Below are positions 6,693-15,472 of a stretch of DNA of 61,413 nucleotides, piece by piece; the stretch's first letter is position 1; each line of letters starts with the position of its first letter. The notes under the pieces are model-generated. The model did no database searches and had not been told where the DNA came from. It saw only the letters and a list, made by a program, of their open reading frames with translations. The DNA is taken from contig DBXW01000009.1 in assembly GCA_002309715.1 (NCBI GenBank), forward strand, positions 44,061 through 105,473, read 5' to 3'. Source of the stretch: Candidatus Avelusimicrobium cornigerorum (GTDB lineage: Bacteria > Elusimicrobiota > Elusimicrobia > Elusimicrobiales > Elusimicrobiaceae). Position numbers and translations under genes: made by a program.

Positions 6693-9600
6693 ATGGCTAA
6701 ATTAGTTGCTATGGACGGCAACGGTGCCGTATCCCACGTTGCCCACGCCACTAACGAAGTAATCGCTATTTACCCGATTACCCCGTCTTCCACGATGGGT
6801 GAAATCTGCGACGCAAAAAGCGCCAAAGGCGAAACAAACATTTGGGGCAATGTGCCCTCTGTCAGCGAATTGCAATCCGAAGGCGGTGCCTCCGGTGCGG
6901 TACACGGCTCTTTGGTAGCCGGTGCGCTAACCACCACGTTTACCGCTTCACAAGGTTTACTTTTGATGATTCCGAATATGTACAAAATCGCGGGCGAACT
7001 TACGCCTACGGTTTTCCACGTTTCGGCCCGCGCGATTGCGACTACCGCTTTGTCTATTTTCGGCGATCACTCCGACGTTATGGCCGTGCGCCAAACCGGG
7101 TGGGCTATGTTATGCTCGGATAACCCGCAAGAAGCCATGGATATGGCTTTAGTGGCCCAAGCATCCACCTTGCGTGCCCGCGTACCGTTTGTACATTTCT
7201 TTGATGGTTTCCGCACCAGCCACGAACTGAACATGGTGGAACCTTTAACCAAAGAACAAATGAAAGAAATGATTAACGACGAACTCGTGGCCGCCCACAA
7301 GTCCCGCGGTTTAAACCCGGAACACCCCACCGTGCGCGGTACGGCCGCCAACCCGGATGTGTACTTCCAAGAACGCGAAGCCGTTAACAAATTCTATAAC
7401 GCCGTACCCGGTATCGTCAAAGAAGAAATGGCTAAACTGGCCAAAATGACGGGCCGCAATTACGATTTGTTCCAATACTTCGGCGATAAAGATGCCGAAC
7501 GCTTGATCGTCATTATGGGCTCCGGCGCCGACGTAGCACAAAACGCCGTAGAACTGATGAAAGGTGAAAAAGTGGGCGTGCTTAAAGTTAAATTATTCCG
7601 CCCGTTCTCTATTGCCGATTTCATCCGCGTCATCCCCAACACCATTAAAAAAGTAGCCGTGATGGACCGCACCAAAGAACCCGGCTCTTTAGGCGAGCCC
7701 TTGTTCCAAGATGTTTGCGCGGCCTTTTTAACCGAAGAAGCCAAAGCCAAATTTGCCACCACGCCGTTAATTATCGGCGGCCGCTATGGTATCGGCTCCA
7801 AAGATTTTACCCCCAGCGACATCAAAGCCGTATTTGACAATTTAGCCGCTAAAAACCCGGTAAAAGATTTTGTAGTCGGTATTAACGACGATTTGACGCA
7901 TAAATCGCTCCCCGCTACTAAATTAGAAAGCAAAGCCGGTAATGATATTTTCGCGGCCTTGTTCTATGGACTTGGCTCTGACGGTACTGTCGGTGCGAAC
8001 AAAAACACGATGAAAATTATTTCCGCCAACGGTTTCTTTGCGCAAGGATACTTCGTCTATGACTCTAAAAAATCGGGCTCTATGACGACTTCGCACATCC
8101 GCTTCGGCAAAAACTACATCCGCGCTCCGTATCTCATCCAAGAGGCTGATTTTATCGGCGTACACATGTTTGACTTCTTGGATAAATACGACGTACTCGG
8201 CAAAGCCAAAAAAGGCGCAACCGTGTTAATTAACGCACCGTACTCCGCCGAAGAAGTCTGGAATCACTTAACCGCGGAAGTACAACAAATCATCATTGAC
8301 CGCCAATTAAAAGTTTACGTGATTGACGCGTCAGAAATTGCTTTACAAACCGGTATGGGCAGCCGCACCAACACCATCATGCAAACCGCGTTCTTCGGTA
8401 TTGCGGGTGTAATTCCGTCTGAAAAAGCGATTGCGGACATCAAACACGCCATTGAAAAAACCTATTCCAAAAAAGGCGAAGAAGTCGTGCAGAAAAACTA
8501 CAAAGCCGTTGATGCGGCTTTAGCGGGACTGCACGAAGTAAAATATCCGTCTAAAGTTTCTTCTAAATTGCACACCAAAGCCCCCGTTCCGGCTAATGCT
8601 CCGGCGTTTGTAAAAGACGTCTTGGGCGAAATGATTGCCGGACGCGGCGACGCTTTGCCTACCTCTAAAATGCCGGAAGGTGGCGTATATCCGACGGGCA
8701 CCACCCAATACGAAAAACGCAACATTGCGCTCATGGTCCCGGCGTGGGATCCGGATACGTGTATCCAATGCGGTTTCTGCTCTATGGTGTGCCCGCACGC
8801 GGCTATCCGCATTAAAGCATACGACGCAGATGCACTCAAAAATGCGCCGAAAACCTTTAAATCTGCCGACGGCAAAGCCGACCTCGCCGGTAAAAAATTC
8901 ACCGTACAAGTAGCGGTGGAAGACTGCACCGGCTGCGGCGCGTGTGTATTTAACTGCCCGGCGAAAAATAAAGAAAACCCGGAAAAGAAAGCCATTAACA
9001 TGGTACACCAACTTTCCGTGCGCGAAAACGAAATTGATAACTACGCTTTCTTCTTGGGCTTGAAACAAGCCGCTGTAAACACGAAGAAAGAAAGTGTCAA
9101 AGGTTCTCAAATGAGAAAACCCTTGTTTGAGTTCTCCGGCGCGTGCGCGGGCTGCGGAGAAACTCCGTATGTAAAACTCTTAACGCAATTATTCGGCGAC
9201 CGATTAGCCGTTGCTAACGCCACGGGCTGCTCGTCTATTTACGGCGGCAACTTGCCCACCACCCCCTATTGCCAACGCGAAGACGGTAAAGGACCGGCGT
9301 GGGCCAACTCGCTCTTTGAAGATAACGCCGAATTTGGGTTGGGTATGCGCTTGGCGTTTGACCAACTCAACCACGATGCCAAAGCCCTTTTGGAACAAGC
9401 CAAACAAGATGAAAACTTCAAAGCCCATACGGCCTTGATTGACGCTATTTTGAACGCCGATCAAACAACCGACGCGGGCGTAGAAGAGCAACGCAAACGC
9501 GTAGCCGAACTGAAAACTATTTTAGAAGGCGGCGCGAAAAAAGGTTGCGAAACTTGCAAACGTCTTTTAAGTTTGACCGACTATCTCATCCGCAAATCTG

Positions 9601-10265
9601 TGTGGATATTGGGCGGTGACGGTTGGGCCTACGATATCGGCTACGGCGGTTTAGACCACGTTTTGGCCAGCGGCAAGAACATCAAAATCTTGGTGTTAGA
9701 TACCGAAGTGTACTCCAACACCGGCGGTCAAATGTCTAAAGCCACGCCGTTGGGTGCCAAAGCCTTGTTCGCCGCGGGTGGCAAAACGATGCCGAAAAAA
9801 GACCTGGGTATGATTGCTATGACGTACGGTAACATCTACGTCGCGCAAGTGGCCATGGGTGCGAATATGAACCAAACCATCCAAGCCCTTGCCGAAGCAG
9901 ACGCCTACGACGGCCCGGCCTTGGTAATTGCCTACTCGCACTGTATCGCCCATGGGATTGATATGTCCAAAGGTATGGGTGAAGCCAAACGCGCCGTACA
10001 AGCCGGCCGCTGGATTCTCTACCGCTTCAACCCCGAAGCCCGCTACGAAGGCAAGAACCCCTTGCACGTGGATAGCCCGCTCGGCGCGCCGACGTTGCCG
10101 CTAGCCGACTATATGAGTGGCGAAAACCGCTTCAAAGGCTTGATGCGCGACAATCCGGAACTCGCAAAAAAACTCATTAAGCATGCGGAAAATGAGTATG
10201 CTTGGAGACGCGACCTTTACAAACAATTGGCCGCTATCCAACCGACGGAAAAAATTGAAAAGTAG
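6693..10265 (+). CDS. nifJ: Pyruvate:ferredoxin (flavodoxin) oxidoreductase
   Basis: 1190 residues, the normal length of the single-chain homodimeric enzyme. It oxidises pyruvate with CoA to acetyl-CoA, CO2 and reduced ferredoxin or flavodoxin, a central step of anaerobic fermentation. Domains run in the usual order: pyrimidine-binding N-terminal domain with YPITPSS near residue 25, the transketolase C-like and EKR regions, two [4Fe-4S] motifs (CIQCGFCSMVCP about 690 and CTGCGACVFNCP about 744), then the TPP-binding part with CAGCGET (about 818), GDGWAYDIGYGG (about 975) and NTGGQ. Monocistronic with its own promoter and terminator. The flavodoxin at 52747 is a possible electron acceptor. Confidence 0.98.
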   Translation: MAKLVAMDGNGAVSHVAHATNEVIAIYPITPSSTMGEICDAKSAKGETNIWGNVPSVSELQSEGGASGAVHGSLVAGALTTTFTASQGLLLMIPNMYKIAGELTPTVFHVSARAIATTALSIFGDHSDVMAVRQTGWAMLCSDNPQEAMDMALVAQASTLRARVPFVHFFDGFRTSHELNMVEPLTKEQMKEMINDELVAAHKSRGLNPEHPTVRGTAANPDVYFQEREAVNKFYNAVPGIVKEEMAKLAKMTGRNYDLFQYFGDKDAERLIVIMGSGADVAQNAVELMKGEKVGVLKVKLFRPFSIADFIRVIPNTIKKVAVMDRTKEPGSLGEPLFQDVCAAFLTEEAKAKFATTPLIIGGRYGIGSKDFTPSDIKAVFDNLAAKNPVKDFVVGINDDLTHKSLPATKLESKAGNDIFAALFYGLGSDGTVGANKNTMKIISANGFFAQGYFVYDSKKSGSMTTSHIRFGKNYIRAPYLIQEADFIGVHMFDFLDKYDVLGKAKKGATVLINAPYSAEEVWNHLTAEVQQIIIDRQLKVYVIDASEIALQTGMGSRTNTIMQTAFFGIAGVIPSEKAIADIKHAIEKTYSKKGEEVVQKNYKAVDAALAGLHEVKYPSKVSSKLHTKAPVPANAPAFVKDVLGEMIAGRGDALPTSKMPEGGVYPTGTTQYEKRNIALMVPAWDPDTCIQCGFCSMVCPHAAIRIKAYDADALKNAPKTFKSADGKADLAGKKFTVQVAVEDCTGCGACVFNCPAKNKENPEKKAINMVHQLSVRENEIDNYAFFLGLKQAAVNTKKESVKGSQMRKPLFEFSGACAGCGETPYVKLLTQLFGDRLAVANATGCSSIYGGNLPTTPYCQREDGKGPAWANSLFEDNAEFGLGMRLAFDQLNHDAKALLEQAKQDENFKAHTALIDAILNADQTTDAGVEEQRKRVAELKTILEGGAKKGCETCKRLLSLTDYLIRKSVWILGGDGWAYDIGYGGLDHVLASGKNIKILVLDTEVYSNTGGQMSKATPLGAKALFAAGGKTMPKKDLGMIAMTYGNIYVAQVAMGANMNQTIQALAEADAYDGPALVIAYSHCIAHGIDMSKGMGEAKRAVQAGRWILYRFNPEARYEGKNPLHVDSPLGAPTLPLADYMSGENRFKGLMRDNPELAKKLIKHAENEYAWRRDLYKQLAAIQPTEKIEK

Positions 10266-10290
10266 AAAAGTAAGTTTAACTTACTTAACC

Positions 10291-10332
10291 ATCCCCCATT
10301 TCTTATATCAGAAATGGGGGATTTTATTTTTT
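10291..10332 (+). terminator. nifJ terminator
   Basis: 12-bp stem 10291-10302 with 10311-10322 followed by a T-rich tail. Confidence 0.85.
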
Positions 10333-10352
10333 AAGAATAGTTGTGTTCATTT

Positions 10353-10361
10353 TGCTAGAAT
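10353..10361 (+). promoter_or_regulatory. Extended -10 placed for a leaderless mRNA
   Basis: TGCTAGAAT with the hexamer at 10356-10361. The ATG at 10368 begins 6 nt later, where transcription itself should start. No Shine-Dalgarno sequence lies between. Confidence 0.6.
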
Positions 10362-10367
10362 ACTGGT

Positions 10368-11090
10368 ATGATAAGAAAAATTGTAATTATTATAATTGTG
10401 TTGATGGTTTTGTTATTGGGGTTGAGTTATCATCACTCACTCATGCGCGAACAAGGCGAGCAGTTTATTGCACACGCGTATTACGGCGATTTGGAAAGCG
10501 TCAAAGAAGATGTGGAAAATGGCGTACCGCTAGATACCGTTTTTTATTTCAGTGACGACGAACGTGGATATAATGGAGTAGTATTTAACGCGTTACACGC
10601 GGCGGCATCAAGCGGAAACGAAGACATCATCAACTTTTTACTGGAAAATAATTTTGATATTGATGCCCAAACCCCCGATGGTTGGACTCCCCTTTTTATT
10701 GCAGCGCGCGATGGCAATACAGAAGCAGCGAAACTGCTTATATTCCTTCAAGCAGGTCTAAATATCAAATCTAATTTAGGCGCAACGGCATTATTGATGG
10801 CAGTTACGCAACCCTATCCCACCGAAGAAGAACGCTTGGATTTAGTTACCTATATGTTAAAACGAGGCGCCGAGCCAAACATACCCGACCGGATTGACAA
10901 GCGCCCGCTTTTCTACGCGGCCATTATGCAAAAATTGCCCGTTGTGGAAGTGTTATTGGAAAACGGTGCACAAGTTACGCCGGAACTTTACGAAAAAGTA
11001 TCTGCATTTTTGGAAAAAGAGAAAACAACCACCGCCAAAAAAATTCTACAACACTTAAAAAAATATATGAAAAAAATTACTGACAAATAA
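10368..11090 (+). CDS. Membrane-anchored ankyrin-repeat protein
   Basis: 240 residues. Residues 4-20 are one hydrophobic segment (IVIIIIVLMVLLLGL) with no cleavage site that I would trust, so the protein is probably anchored with the rest in the periplasm. Four ankyrin repeats follow from about 65 to 205 (NALHAAASSGNEDIINFLLENN, then GWTPLFIAARDGN, GATALLMAV and RPLFYAAIMQK). The C-terminus is Lys-rich. Ankyrin arrays bind protein partners; the partner is unknown. Monocistronic. The mRNA is probably leaderless because the -10 hexamer ends 6 nt before the ATG. Confidence 0.85.
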   Translation: MIRKIVIIIIVLMVLLLGLSYHHSLMREQGEQFIAHAYYGDLESVKEDVENGVPLDTVFYFSDDERGYNGVVFNALHAAASSGNEDIINFLLENNFDIDAQTPDGWTPLFIAARDGNTEAAKLLIFLQAGLNIKSNLGATALLMAVTQPYPTEEERLDLVTYMLKRGAEPNIPDRIDKRPLFYAAIMQKLPVVEVLLENGAQVTPELYEKVSAFLEKEKTTTAKKILQHLKKYMKKITDK

Positions 11091-11121
11091 ATATCCCCCG
11101 GCGAAACCGGGGGATATTTTT
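11091..11121 (+). terminator. Terminator of the membrane ankyrin gene
   Basis: 11-bp stem 11091-11101 with 11107-11117, a CGAAA loop and a T run. Its symmetry means it may also stop the convergent operon ending at 11137. Confidence 0.85.
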
Positions 11122-11136
11122 ATGAAAAAGTAATTT

Positions 11137-11574
11137 TTATTTCTGTTGACTTTCTGCCACTTTCATATTTTCTAATTCTTGAATCAGGCTCAGTAACGTA
11201 GGTTGTAATTTTGTTACATACTCTTGTTCAAACGTGGCCACCCGCGTTTCCATACGGGAAAGTTGCTTGGCAATTTCGCTGTTATTTTTATCATATCCGA
11301 TTTTCATTTCTTCCAATCGGTATTGTAATTCTTTCATTTTTTCCTTTAAATCAGCCACTTCTAAAGAAGCCGTTCCCGGCAACGCATTGAGTAACGCAGC
11401 ACGGGATTTAAAGGCCGGTTGTGCAGCACGAGCGGAAATCGTAGCCTCTTCCACTTCCGGATCAAAATCCGTCTCGCACGCAAGTGCCGCACGATATTTG
11501 GCGGTAAATACAAACAACAACACAAAACAAACAATAAATCCACTAATTTGTAAGATAATCGTAGTATTTAGCAT
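11137..11574 (-). CDS. Membrane-anchored coiled-coil protein, unknown function
   Basis: 145 residues from the ATG at 11574. An in-frame TTG at 11580 abuts the -10 box and is unlikely to be transcribed. Residues 5-25 form one transmembrane helix, a variable acidic/Ala-rich linker follows, and residues 73-140 have heptad-like spacing (VADLKEKMKELQYRLEEMKIGY) predicting a long coiled coil. I do not recognise a family. It is the last gene of the def-lysC run but also has its own extended -10 (11581-11589) set for a leaderless mRNA. Confidence 0.7.
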   Translation of the reverse strand: MLNTTIILQISGFIVCFVLLFVFTAKYRAALACETDFDPEVEEATISARAAQPAFKSRAALLNALPGTASLEVADLKEKMKELQYRLEEMKIGYDKNNSEIAKQLSRMETRVATFEQEYVTKLQPTLLSLIQELENMKVAESQQK

Positions 11575-11580
11575 ATTCAA

Positions 11581-11589
11581 ATCATACCA
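11581..11589 (-). promoter_or_regulatory. Extended -10 placed for a leaderless mRNA
   Basis: Minus-strand TGGTATGAT, hexamer 11581-11586, with 6 nt to the ATG at 11574 and no ribosome site. It decides between the ATG and the TTG at 11580. Confidence 0.5.
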
Positions 11590-11611
11590 TATTTTAAAAT
11601 AATGCGGGGAG

Positions 11612-11776
11612 TTATCTGCGTTTCACTACCACAAAACTGGCAAAAAATAGCGCTGCATACAACACGCCCGAAATAACTGCGCGCCATAATGAGCCGAAAC
11701 CGGGGCCCCACACATAAATAGCCCCACCCAATAAAATAAAAGATACTACACCTGTGATATTCCATTTAAGATACAT
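11612..11776 (-). CDS. Small two-helix membrane protein (54 aa)
   Basis: A 54-residue frame starts at 11776, where its ATG overlaps the TAA stop of the aspartokinase gene by one base (TAATG), a classic translational-coupling arrangement. It encodes two hydrophobic segments (about residues 8-24 and 33-51) separated by GPGFGS and ends in VVKRR. The basic C-terminus and short N-terminus suggest a hairpin with both ends in the cytosol. No family is recognised. The overlap, the membrane-protein composition and the exact fit to the gap argue that it is real. A longer out-of-frame ORF here (11577-11765) lacks these features. Confidence 0.65.
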   Translation of the reverse strand: MYLKWNITGVVSFILLGGAIYVWGPGFGSLWRAVISGVLYAALFFASFVVVKRR

Positions 11777-12504
11777 TATTTAATTACCGTTCCTGTTTGG
11801 CCTGTTTGATAATATACAATACGGATTTCCACCCCTTTGGCTTTGGCAAGCCGCACAGCGTCGGGGTGCAAAACGCTTGCTCCGTTTAGGGCCAATTTAT
11901 ACATTTCATCAAAATCTAACACTTCGTATTTTTGGGCTTTTTGATCTTTATTGGGATCGGCCGAATAAACGCCGTCTACGTCTTTAATCATCTCTACATG
12001 TTGCGCCCCTAATTGCGACGCCAAAAACACAGCCGACACATCAGATCCCCCACGCTTTAACGTAGTAATCTCTTTATTTTCTCCGATACCTTGAAATCCG
12101 GCTACAATCGGTACGTTGCCGGCTTGAATTTCTTTAGATAACCGGTCGCCCTTTAGGGTTAAGATATCCGCTCCGGTATGCGTAGCGGTGGTAATAAGTC
12201 CGATCTGCGAGCCGGTCAATGATACCGACGGCACCCCACATGCCCGCAACGCAATAGAAAGCAGCGCCACGCTCACCCGCTCGCCGGTTGTAATAAGCAT
12301 ATCCAACTCACGCTTGTCGGGGTTTGCCGCAATGCTGTAGGCATGGTCTAATAAAACATCCGTTAAATTTCCGTTAGCAGATGCCACCACCACCGGAATA
12401 AAACCGTCATCGTAACGCGATTTAATCAATTGGGCGGCCAAAAGTAATTTTTGTTTATTGGCCAACGTATTACCGCCAAATTTCATTACACAAATTTTGG
12501 TCAT
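11776..12504 (-). CDS. lysC: Aspartate kinase, catalytic domain only
   Basis: 242 residues from the ATG at 12504 (a GTG at 12516 overlaps def). It phosphorylates aspartate with ATP, the first step to Lys, Thr and Met. The amino acid kinase fold is complete: VMKFGGNT near residue 6, TTGERVS, TLKRGGSD for ATP and aspartate binding, KDVDGVYSADP, and the end of the domain at GQTGTVIK. The two C-terminal ACT domains of usual aspartokinases (400-450 residues) are missing, so the enzyme should not sense lysine or threonine itself. A free double-ACT protein lies 3 kb away at 15462. Two nt separate it from def. Confidence 0.88.
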   Translation of the reverse strand: MTKICVMKFGGNTLANKQKLLLAAQLIKSRYDDGFIPVVVASANGNLTDVLLDHAYSIAANPDKRELDMLITTGERVSVALLSIALRACGVPSVSLTGSQIGLITTATHTGADILTLKGDRLSKEIQAGNVPIVAGFQGIGENKEITTLKRGGSDVSAVFLASQLGAQHVEMIKDVDGVYSADPNKDQKAQKYEVLDFDEMYKLALNGASVLHPDAVRLAKAKGVEIRIVYYQTGQTGTVIK

Positions 12505-12506
12505 AG

Positions 12507-13028
12507 TCAGTCCCACTTCTCTCGTAATTTTTTAATAACCTTTTTGACTTCGGGTTTTAGTTTGGGATCTACTAAATCAATAAATAATTTTCCGTCTAAA
12601 TGGTCCACCTCGTGCTGAAATGCCTTGGCAAGCAGCCCCCGCGCACGTTTGGTTTGCTCTTTTCCGTTTTCATCTATATAGCGCAAAGTTACATCCGTCG
12701 CACGTTTAACTTCCGCCCATAACCCGGGCAACGATAAACAACCTTCTTCCTCTATTTTCTCGCCGTTTTTAGCAATAATTTCGGGGTTGATAATCACGTA
12801 ACGCGTGGGCGGATCTTCTTCCTTCTCGCCCGGCAACAAAATAACGGCCAAGCGCAACGCAAGCCCAATTTGGTTAGCCGCCAAACCTACGCCGTGCACA
12901 GCCTCGCACGTTTCTTCCATATCACGTAAAAGTTGCGGCAGTTGCGGAGCAATCTTTGCATAATCAACCGGTTTTAATTTTTGACGCAAAATCGGTTCGC
13001 CGTATTTAGTTACACGCAAAATAGCCAT
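12507..13028 (-). CDS. def: Peptide deformylase
   Basis: Removes the formyl group from N-terminal fMet of nascent proteins. Starting at the ATG at 13028 the protein has 173 residues and begins MAILRVTKYGEPILR, as in the family. The open frame extends 43 codons upstream, but without homology. The three PDF motifs are present: GVGLAANQIG, EEGCLSLPG (metal-binding Cys) and QHEVDHLDG (metal-binding His residues and catalytic Glu). First gene of def-lysC-small membrane protein-coiled coil. A TACAAT -10 ends 7 nt before the ATG with no ribosome site, so translation is probably leaderless, which also supports this start. Confidence 0.95.
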   Translation of the reverse strand: MAILRVTKYGEPILRQKLKPVDYAKIAPQLPQLLRDMEETCEAVHGVGLAANQIGLALRLAVILLPGEKEEDPPTRYVIINPEIIAKNGEKIEEEGCLSLPGLWAEVKRATDVTLRYIDENGKEQTKRARGLLAKAFQHEVDHLDGKLFIDLVDPKLKPEVKKVIKKLREKWD

Positions 13029-13035
13029 ATAAAGT

Positions 13036-13065
13036 ATTGTATCATTTCGCTTGTCAGCCGTGCAA
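13036..13065 (-). promoter_or_regulatory. def promoter, leaderless arrangement
   Basis: Minus-strand TTGCAC (13060-13065), 18 nt ending in TGA, TACAAT (13036-13041), then 7 nt to the ATG. Confidence 0.6.
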
Positions 13066-13123
13066 ACCGCTATAGCAGACGCTAAAGACGTAAAAAATGT
13101 TTCCCTTGCACGTGAAAAAAAGA

Positions 13124-13129
13124 TAAAAT
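13124..13129 (+). promoter_or_regulatory. -10 box placed for a leaderless mRNA
   Basis: TAAAAT at 13124-13129, then 7 nt (ACTTACA) to the ATG at 13137. No Shine-Dalgarno sequence. Divergent from the equally placed def promoter. Confidence 0.5.
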
Positions 13130-13136
13130 ACTTACA

Positions 13137-14627
13137 ATGAACGATAGCGACTTGCAATCATTATTTTTAGATTTTTCCGCCGGGAGAGCACCCTCTAAAC
13201 AAGATTTTAATGCCTCGCGTATGTTCTCGCTTTTAGAAGATCCCTTCAGCGTGTGGTGTTCTTTTCATGCCCCGCAAGAAGAAGCCGTCGCCGAACCCAA
13301 CCGTTATGAATCTCTTAAAATCCGCACCGACCGTCACGCGCGAGACGAGTGGATCAAACAAGAATTCCCCAAAGTAGTTTTTATATCGGGTGAAACCGAA
13401 AAGGATCGTTTTAAAAACACCCTATCAGCGATGGCGGGTGGTGCAGAAGCCGTTGCCAACTGCGCTTTATGGAATTTACCGCAATCAGTTTACGGAAGTG
13501 TGAATTTGCTCGTACGTAACGATGCGGCCCCCAGCCGTTTCGGTTCGTATCATTACCAAATTTATCAATTTAAGCGAGCCCACGATTTAAAAGAGCATTA
13601 CGCGTTGCAAGTCAGTTTGCTAAACCGGATACTGGGAGAAATACAACAATTTACCCCGGCAAACACCCACGTGTACCTAAAACACGGGCGCGTGGATGTG
13701 CCGTATCAAACCCACTTGCCGCGATTAGAACGCGAGTTGGAATTTTGGCGTGCTATCCGCGACGGGAAGGCCCGGCCGGAAGCCCACAAGCCGCCCAAAG
13801 CGGCCGGCACCCCTTGGCGCGTTTATGCGAACAAAATAGTAGCGCAAAATAAAGATTTACTTATGTTGCCCGGCTTAAATACAGAAATGCGCCAATGCCT
13901 CAAAATCAACGGGATGTTCTCTACCGACGACGTAGCCCGCGCCGATTTAGCCAAACTGCAAGAAATTTTAGAAGAACCGCACGCCACCGATTCTTACTAC
14001 AACGCGTTGGCCTACTTGCACAACAAACCGGTTTTGCGTGAAAAAGGGCATTTCCCCCCGCCGGAGAAAAAATACCATTTATATTTTGATTTTGAAGCCA
14101 CGGAAACATTTACCAAAGACAGTATTTCCTTTGTTTATTTAATCGGCATTTGGGATAAAGAACAAAACAAATACGTCAGTTTTGTAGCCAAAACGCCGCA
14201 AGAAGAATTAGGCATTTTTGAGCAATTTTACGACTATGTAAAAGATTTTTCCGACACAGCCCTATACCATTGGACAGAATACGAGTTCAAAAAAATGAAA
14301 AAATTAGCGGCGGCTCACCCTTCCGCCGCCGTTAAATTAAATGCGCTGTGCGGTATTTGTTACGATTTAAAAGTAGCCGTTAACAAAGCCTTTTATTTGC
14401 CCGCGCCGAGTTTTTCTCTCAAGGCAGCCGCGCCTGCCTTCGGGTTTAATTGGCGGCAAGATGATTGCGGCGCCATGGACAGTATGGTTTATTTTACCAA
14501 TTGGCTTAAAACCGGCAACGACGAACTTTTACAAAAAGTGCTTATGTATAACGAAGATGATTGTAAAGCCATGCTCTACTTGGAAGATAAATTAAAACAA
14601 GCCGAAGTGTTGGAGTTAAAACCATGA
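13137..14627 (+). CDS. TM0106-type RecB-like / RNase H-like putative nuclease
   Basis: 496 residues. The C-terminal third has the pattern of the YprB-type RNase H-like exonuclease domain: YHLYFDFEAT (acidic residues Asp and Glu, about 315-323), SFVYLIGIW, ALYHWTEYEFKKM and a closing YNEDDCKAMLYL (about 464-475). The N-terminal half has a degenerate RecB-like region (SRMFSLLEDPFSVWCSF, then YHYQIYQFKRAH), a layout known from TM0106-family proteins. The job is likely DNA or RNA processing, but the substrate is unknown. First of a three-gene operon overlapping the next gene by 4 nt (ATGA). Probably leaderless. Confidence 0.65.
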   Translation: MNDSDLQSLFLDFSAGRAPSKQDFNASRMFSLLEDPFSVWCSFHAPQEEAVAEPNRYESLKIRTDRHARDEWIKQEFPKVVFISGETEKDRFKNTLSAMAGGAEAVANCALWNLPQSVYGSVNLLVRNDAAPSRFGSYHYQIYQFKRAHDLKEHYALQVSLLNRILGEIQQFTPANTHVYLKHGRVDVPYQTHLPRLERELEFWRAIRDGKARPEAHKPPKAAGTPWRVYANKIVAQNKDLLMLPGLNTEMRQCLKINGMFSTDDVARADLAKLQEILEEPHATDSYYNALAYLHNKPVLREKGHFPPPEKKYHLYFDFEATETFTKDSISFVYLIGIWDKEQNKYVSFVAKTPQEELGIFEQFYDYVKDFSDTALYHWTEYEFKKMKKLAAAHPSAAVKLNALCGICYDLKVAVNKAFYLPAPSFSLKAAAPAFGFNWRQDDCGAMDSMVYFTNWLKTGNDELLQKVLMYNEDDCKAMLYLEDKLKQAEVLELKP

Positions 14628-15472
14628 AGAAGGAATTTGTTATATTGCAAGAAGCCCTGGAAAAAGCCGCCGCAGTAGTCAAACGTAAGTTTGGCAAGGT
14701 GGATTACGCACTAAAAGGCAAAGCCAATTTAGTCACCGCCGCCGACGTAGCCAGCCAAAAAACAATTTTAACGCTTATTAAAAAACATTTTCCCGCGCAC
14801 GATTATATTGCCGAAGAAAACGGCACCAAATTGTCCGGCTCCGAATATGTGTGGGTGATTGATCCTATTGACGGTACCACCAATTTTGCCCACACACTTC
14901 CGCAATGTAGCATATCCATTGCTCTTTTTTACCGGGGGACACCCGTTTTAGGCGGCGTAAAAAACCCGATTACCGGAGAAACTTTTTTAGCCCAAAAAGG
15001 CAAAGGCGCCACCTTAAACGGCAAGAAAATTCACGTTTCAAAAACGCCCCGCTTATCCCAAGCGTTACTCGTAACCGGGTTTCCGTATGCACGGTTTGAT
15101 TATATGCAAGAGTTATTGGCGAAACTGGGACAATTTTTAAATATCTGTCATGGTGTGCGTCGGTTAGGCTCGGCGGCATTAGATTTGTGTTGGGTAGCGG
15201 CCGGCCGGTTAGACGGCTATTGGGAACAATCGCTACGCCCGTGGGATGTAGCCGCCGGTACACTTATTTTACAAGAAGCCGGTGGAAAAGTAACAGACTT
15301 TTCCGGAAAACCTTTTGAAAAAATTGAAAATTACGGACAGACAGTGCTAGCCAGTAACGGAAAAATCCATCCGCAAATGTTGCGCGTGCTACGTCAAACA
15401 CGCCCGGCAAAAGCGCGGCCTTGTCTGCCCAAAGTTCATAAAAAAATTAAACGAGGTCCTTATGCCGCTTAG
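14624..15472 (+). CDS. suhB: Inositol monophosphatase family phosphatase
   Basis: 282 residues with the family's metal-binding motifs: IAEENG (Glu, about residue 66), DPIDGTTNF (about 85) and RPWDVAAGTLILQEAGG (about 205). Members are Mg2+-dependent, Li+-sensitive phosphatases acting on inositol phosphates, fructose-1,6-bisphosphate or PAP; in E. coli SuhB also affects rRNA transcription. The substrate here is not decidable. The C-terminus is longer and basic (RPAKARPCLPKVHKKIKRG). It overlaps the upstream nuclease by 4 nt and the downstream ACT gene by 11 nt. Confidence 0.85.
   Translation: MKKEFVILQEALEKAAAVVKRKFGKVDYALKGKANLVTAADVASQKTILTLIKKHFPAHDYIAEENGTKLSGSEYVWVIDPIDGTTNFAHTLPQCSISIALFYRGTPVLGGVKNPITGETFLAQKGKGATLNGKKIHVSKTPRLSQALLVTGFPYARFDYMQELLAKLGQFLNICHGVRRLGSAALDLCWVAAGRLDGYWEQSLRPWDVAAGTLILQEAGGKVTDFSGKPFEKIENYGQTVLASNGKIHPQMLRVLRQTRPAKARPCLPKVHKKIKRGPYAA

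Noticed and set aside
8498..9110. 167- and 196-residue minus-strand frames inside nifJ
   Set aside because: Antisense shadows of the ferredoxin domain of PFOR; long only because of codon bias.
11577..11765. 62-residue minus-strand frame after the aspartokinase gene
   Set aside because: The overlapping frame from 11776 has a TAATG junction and two membrane helices and explains the gap better.
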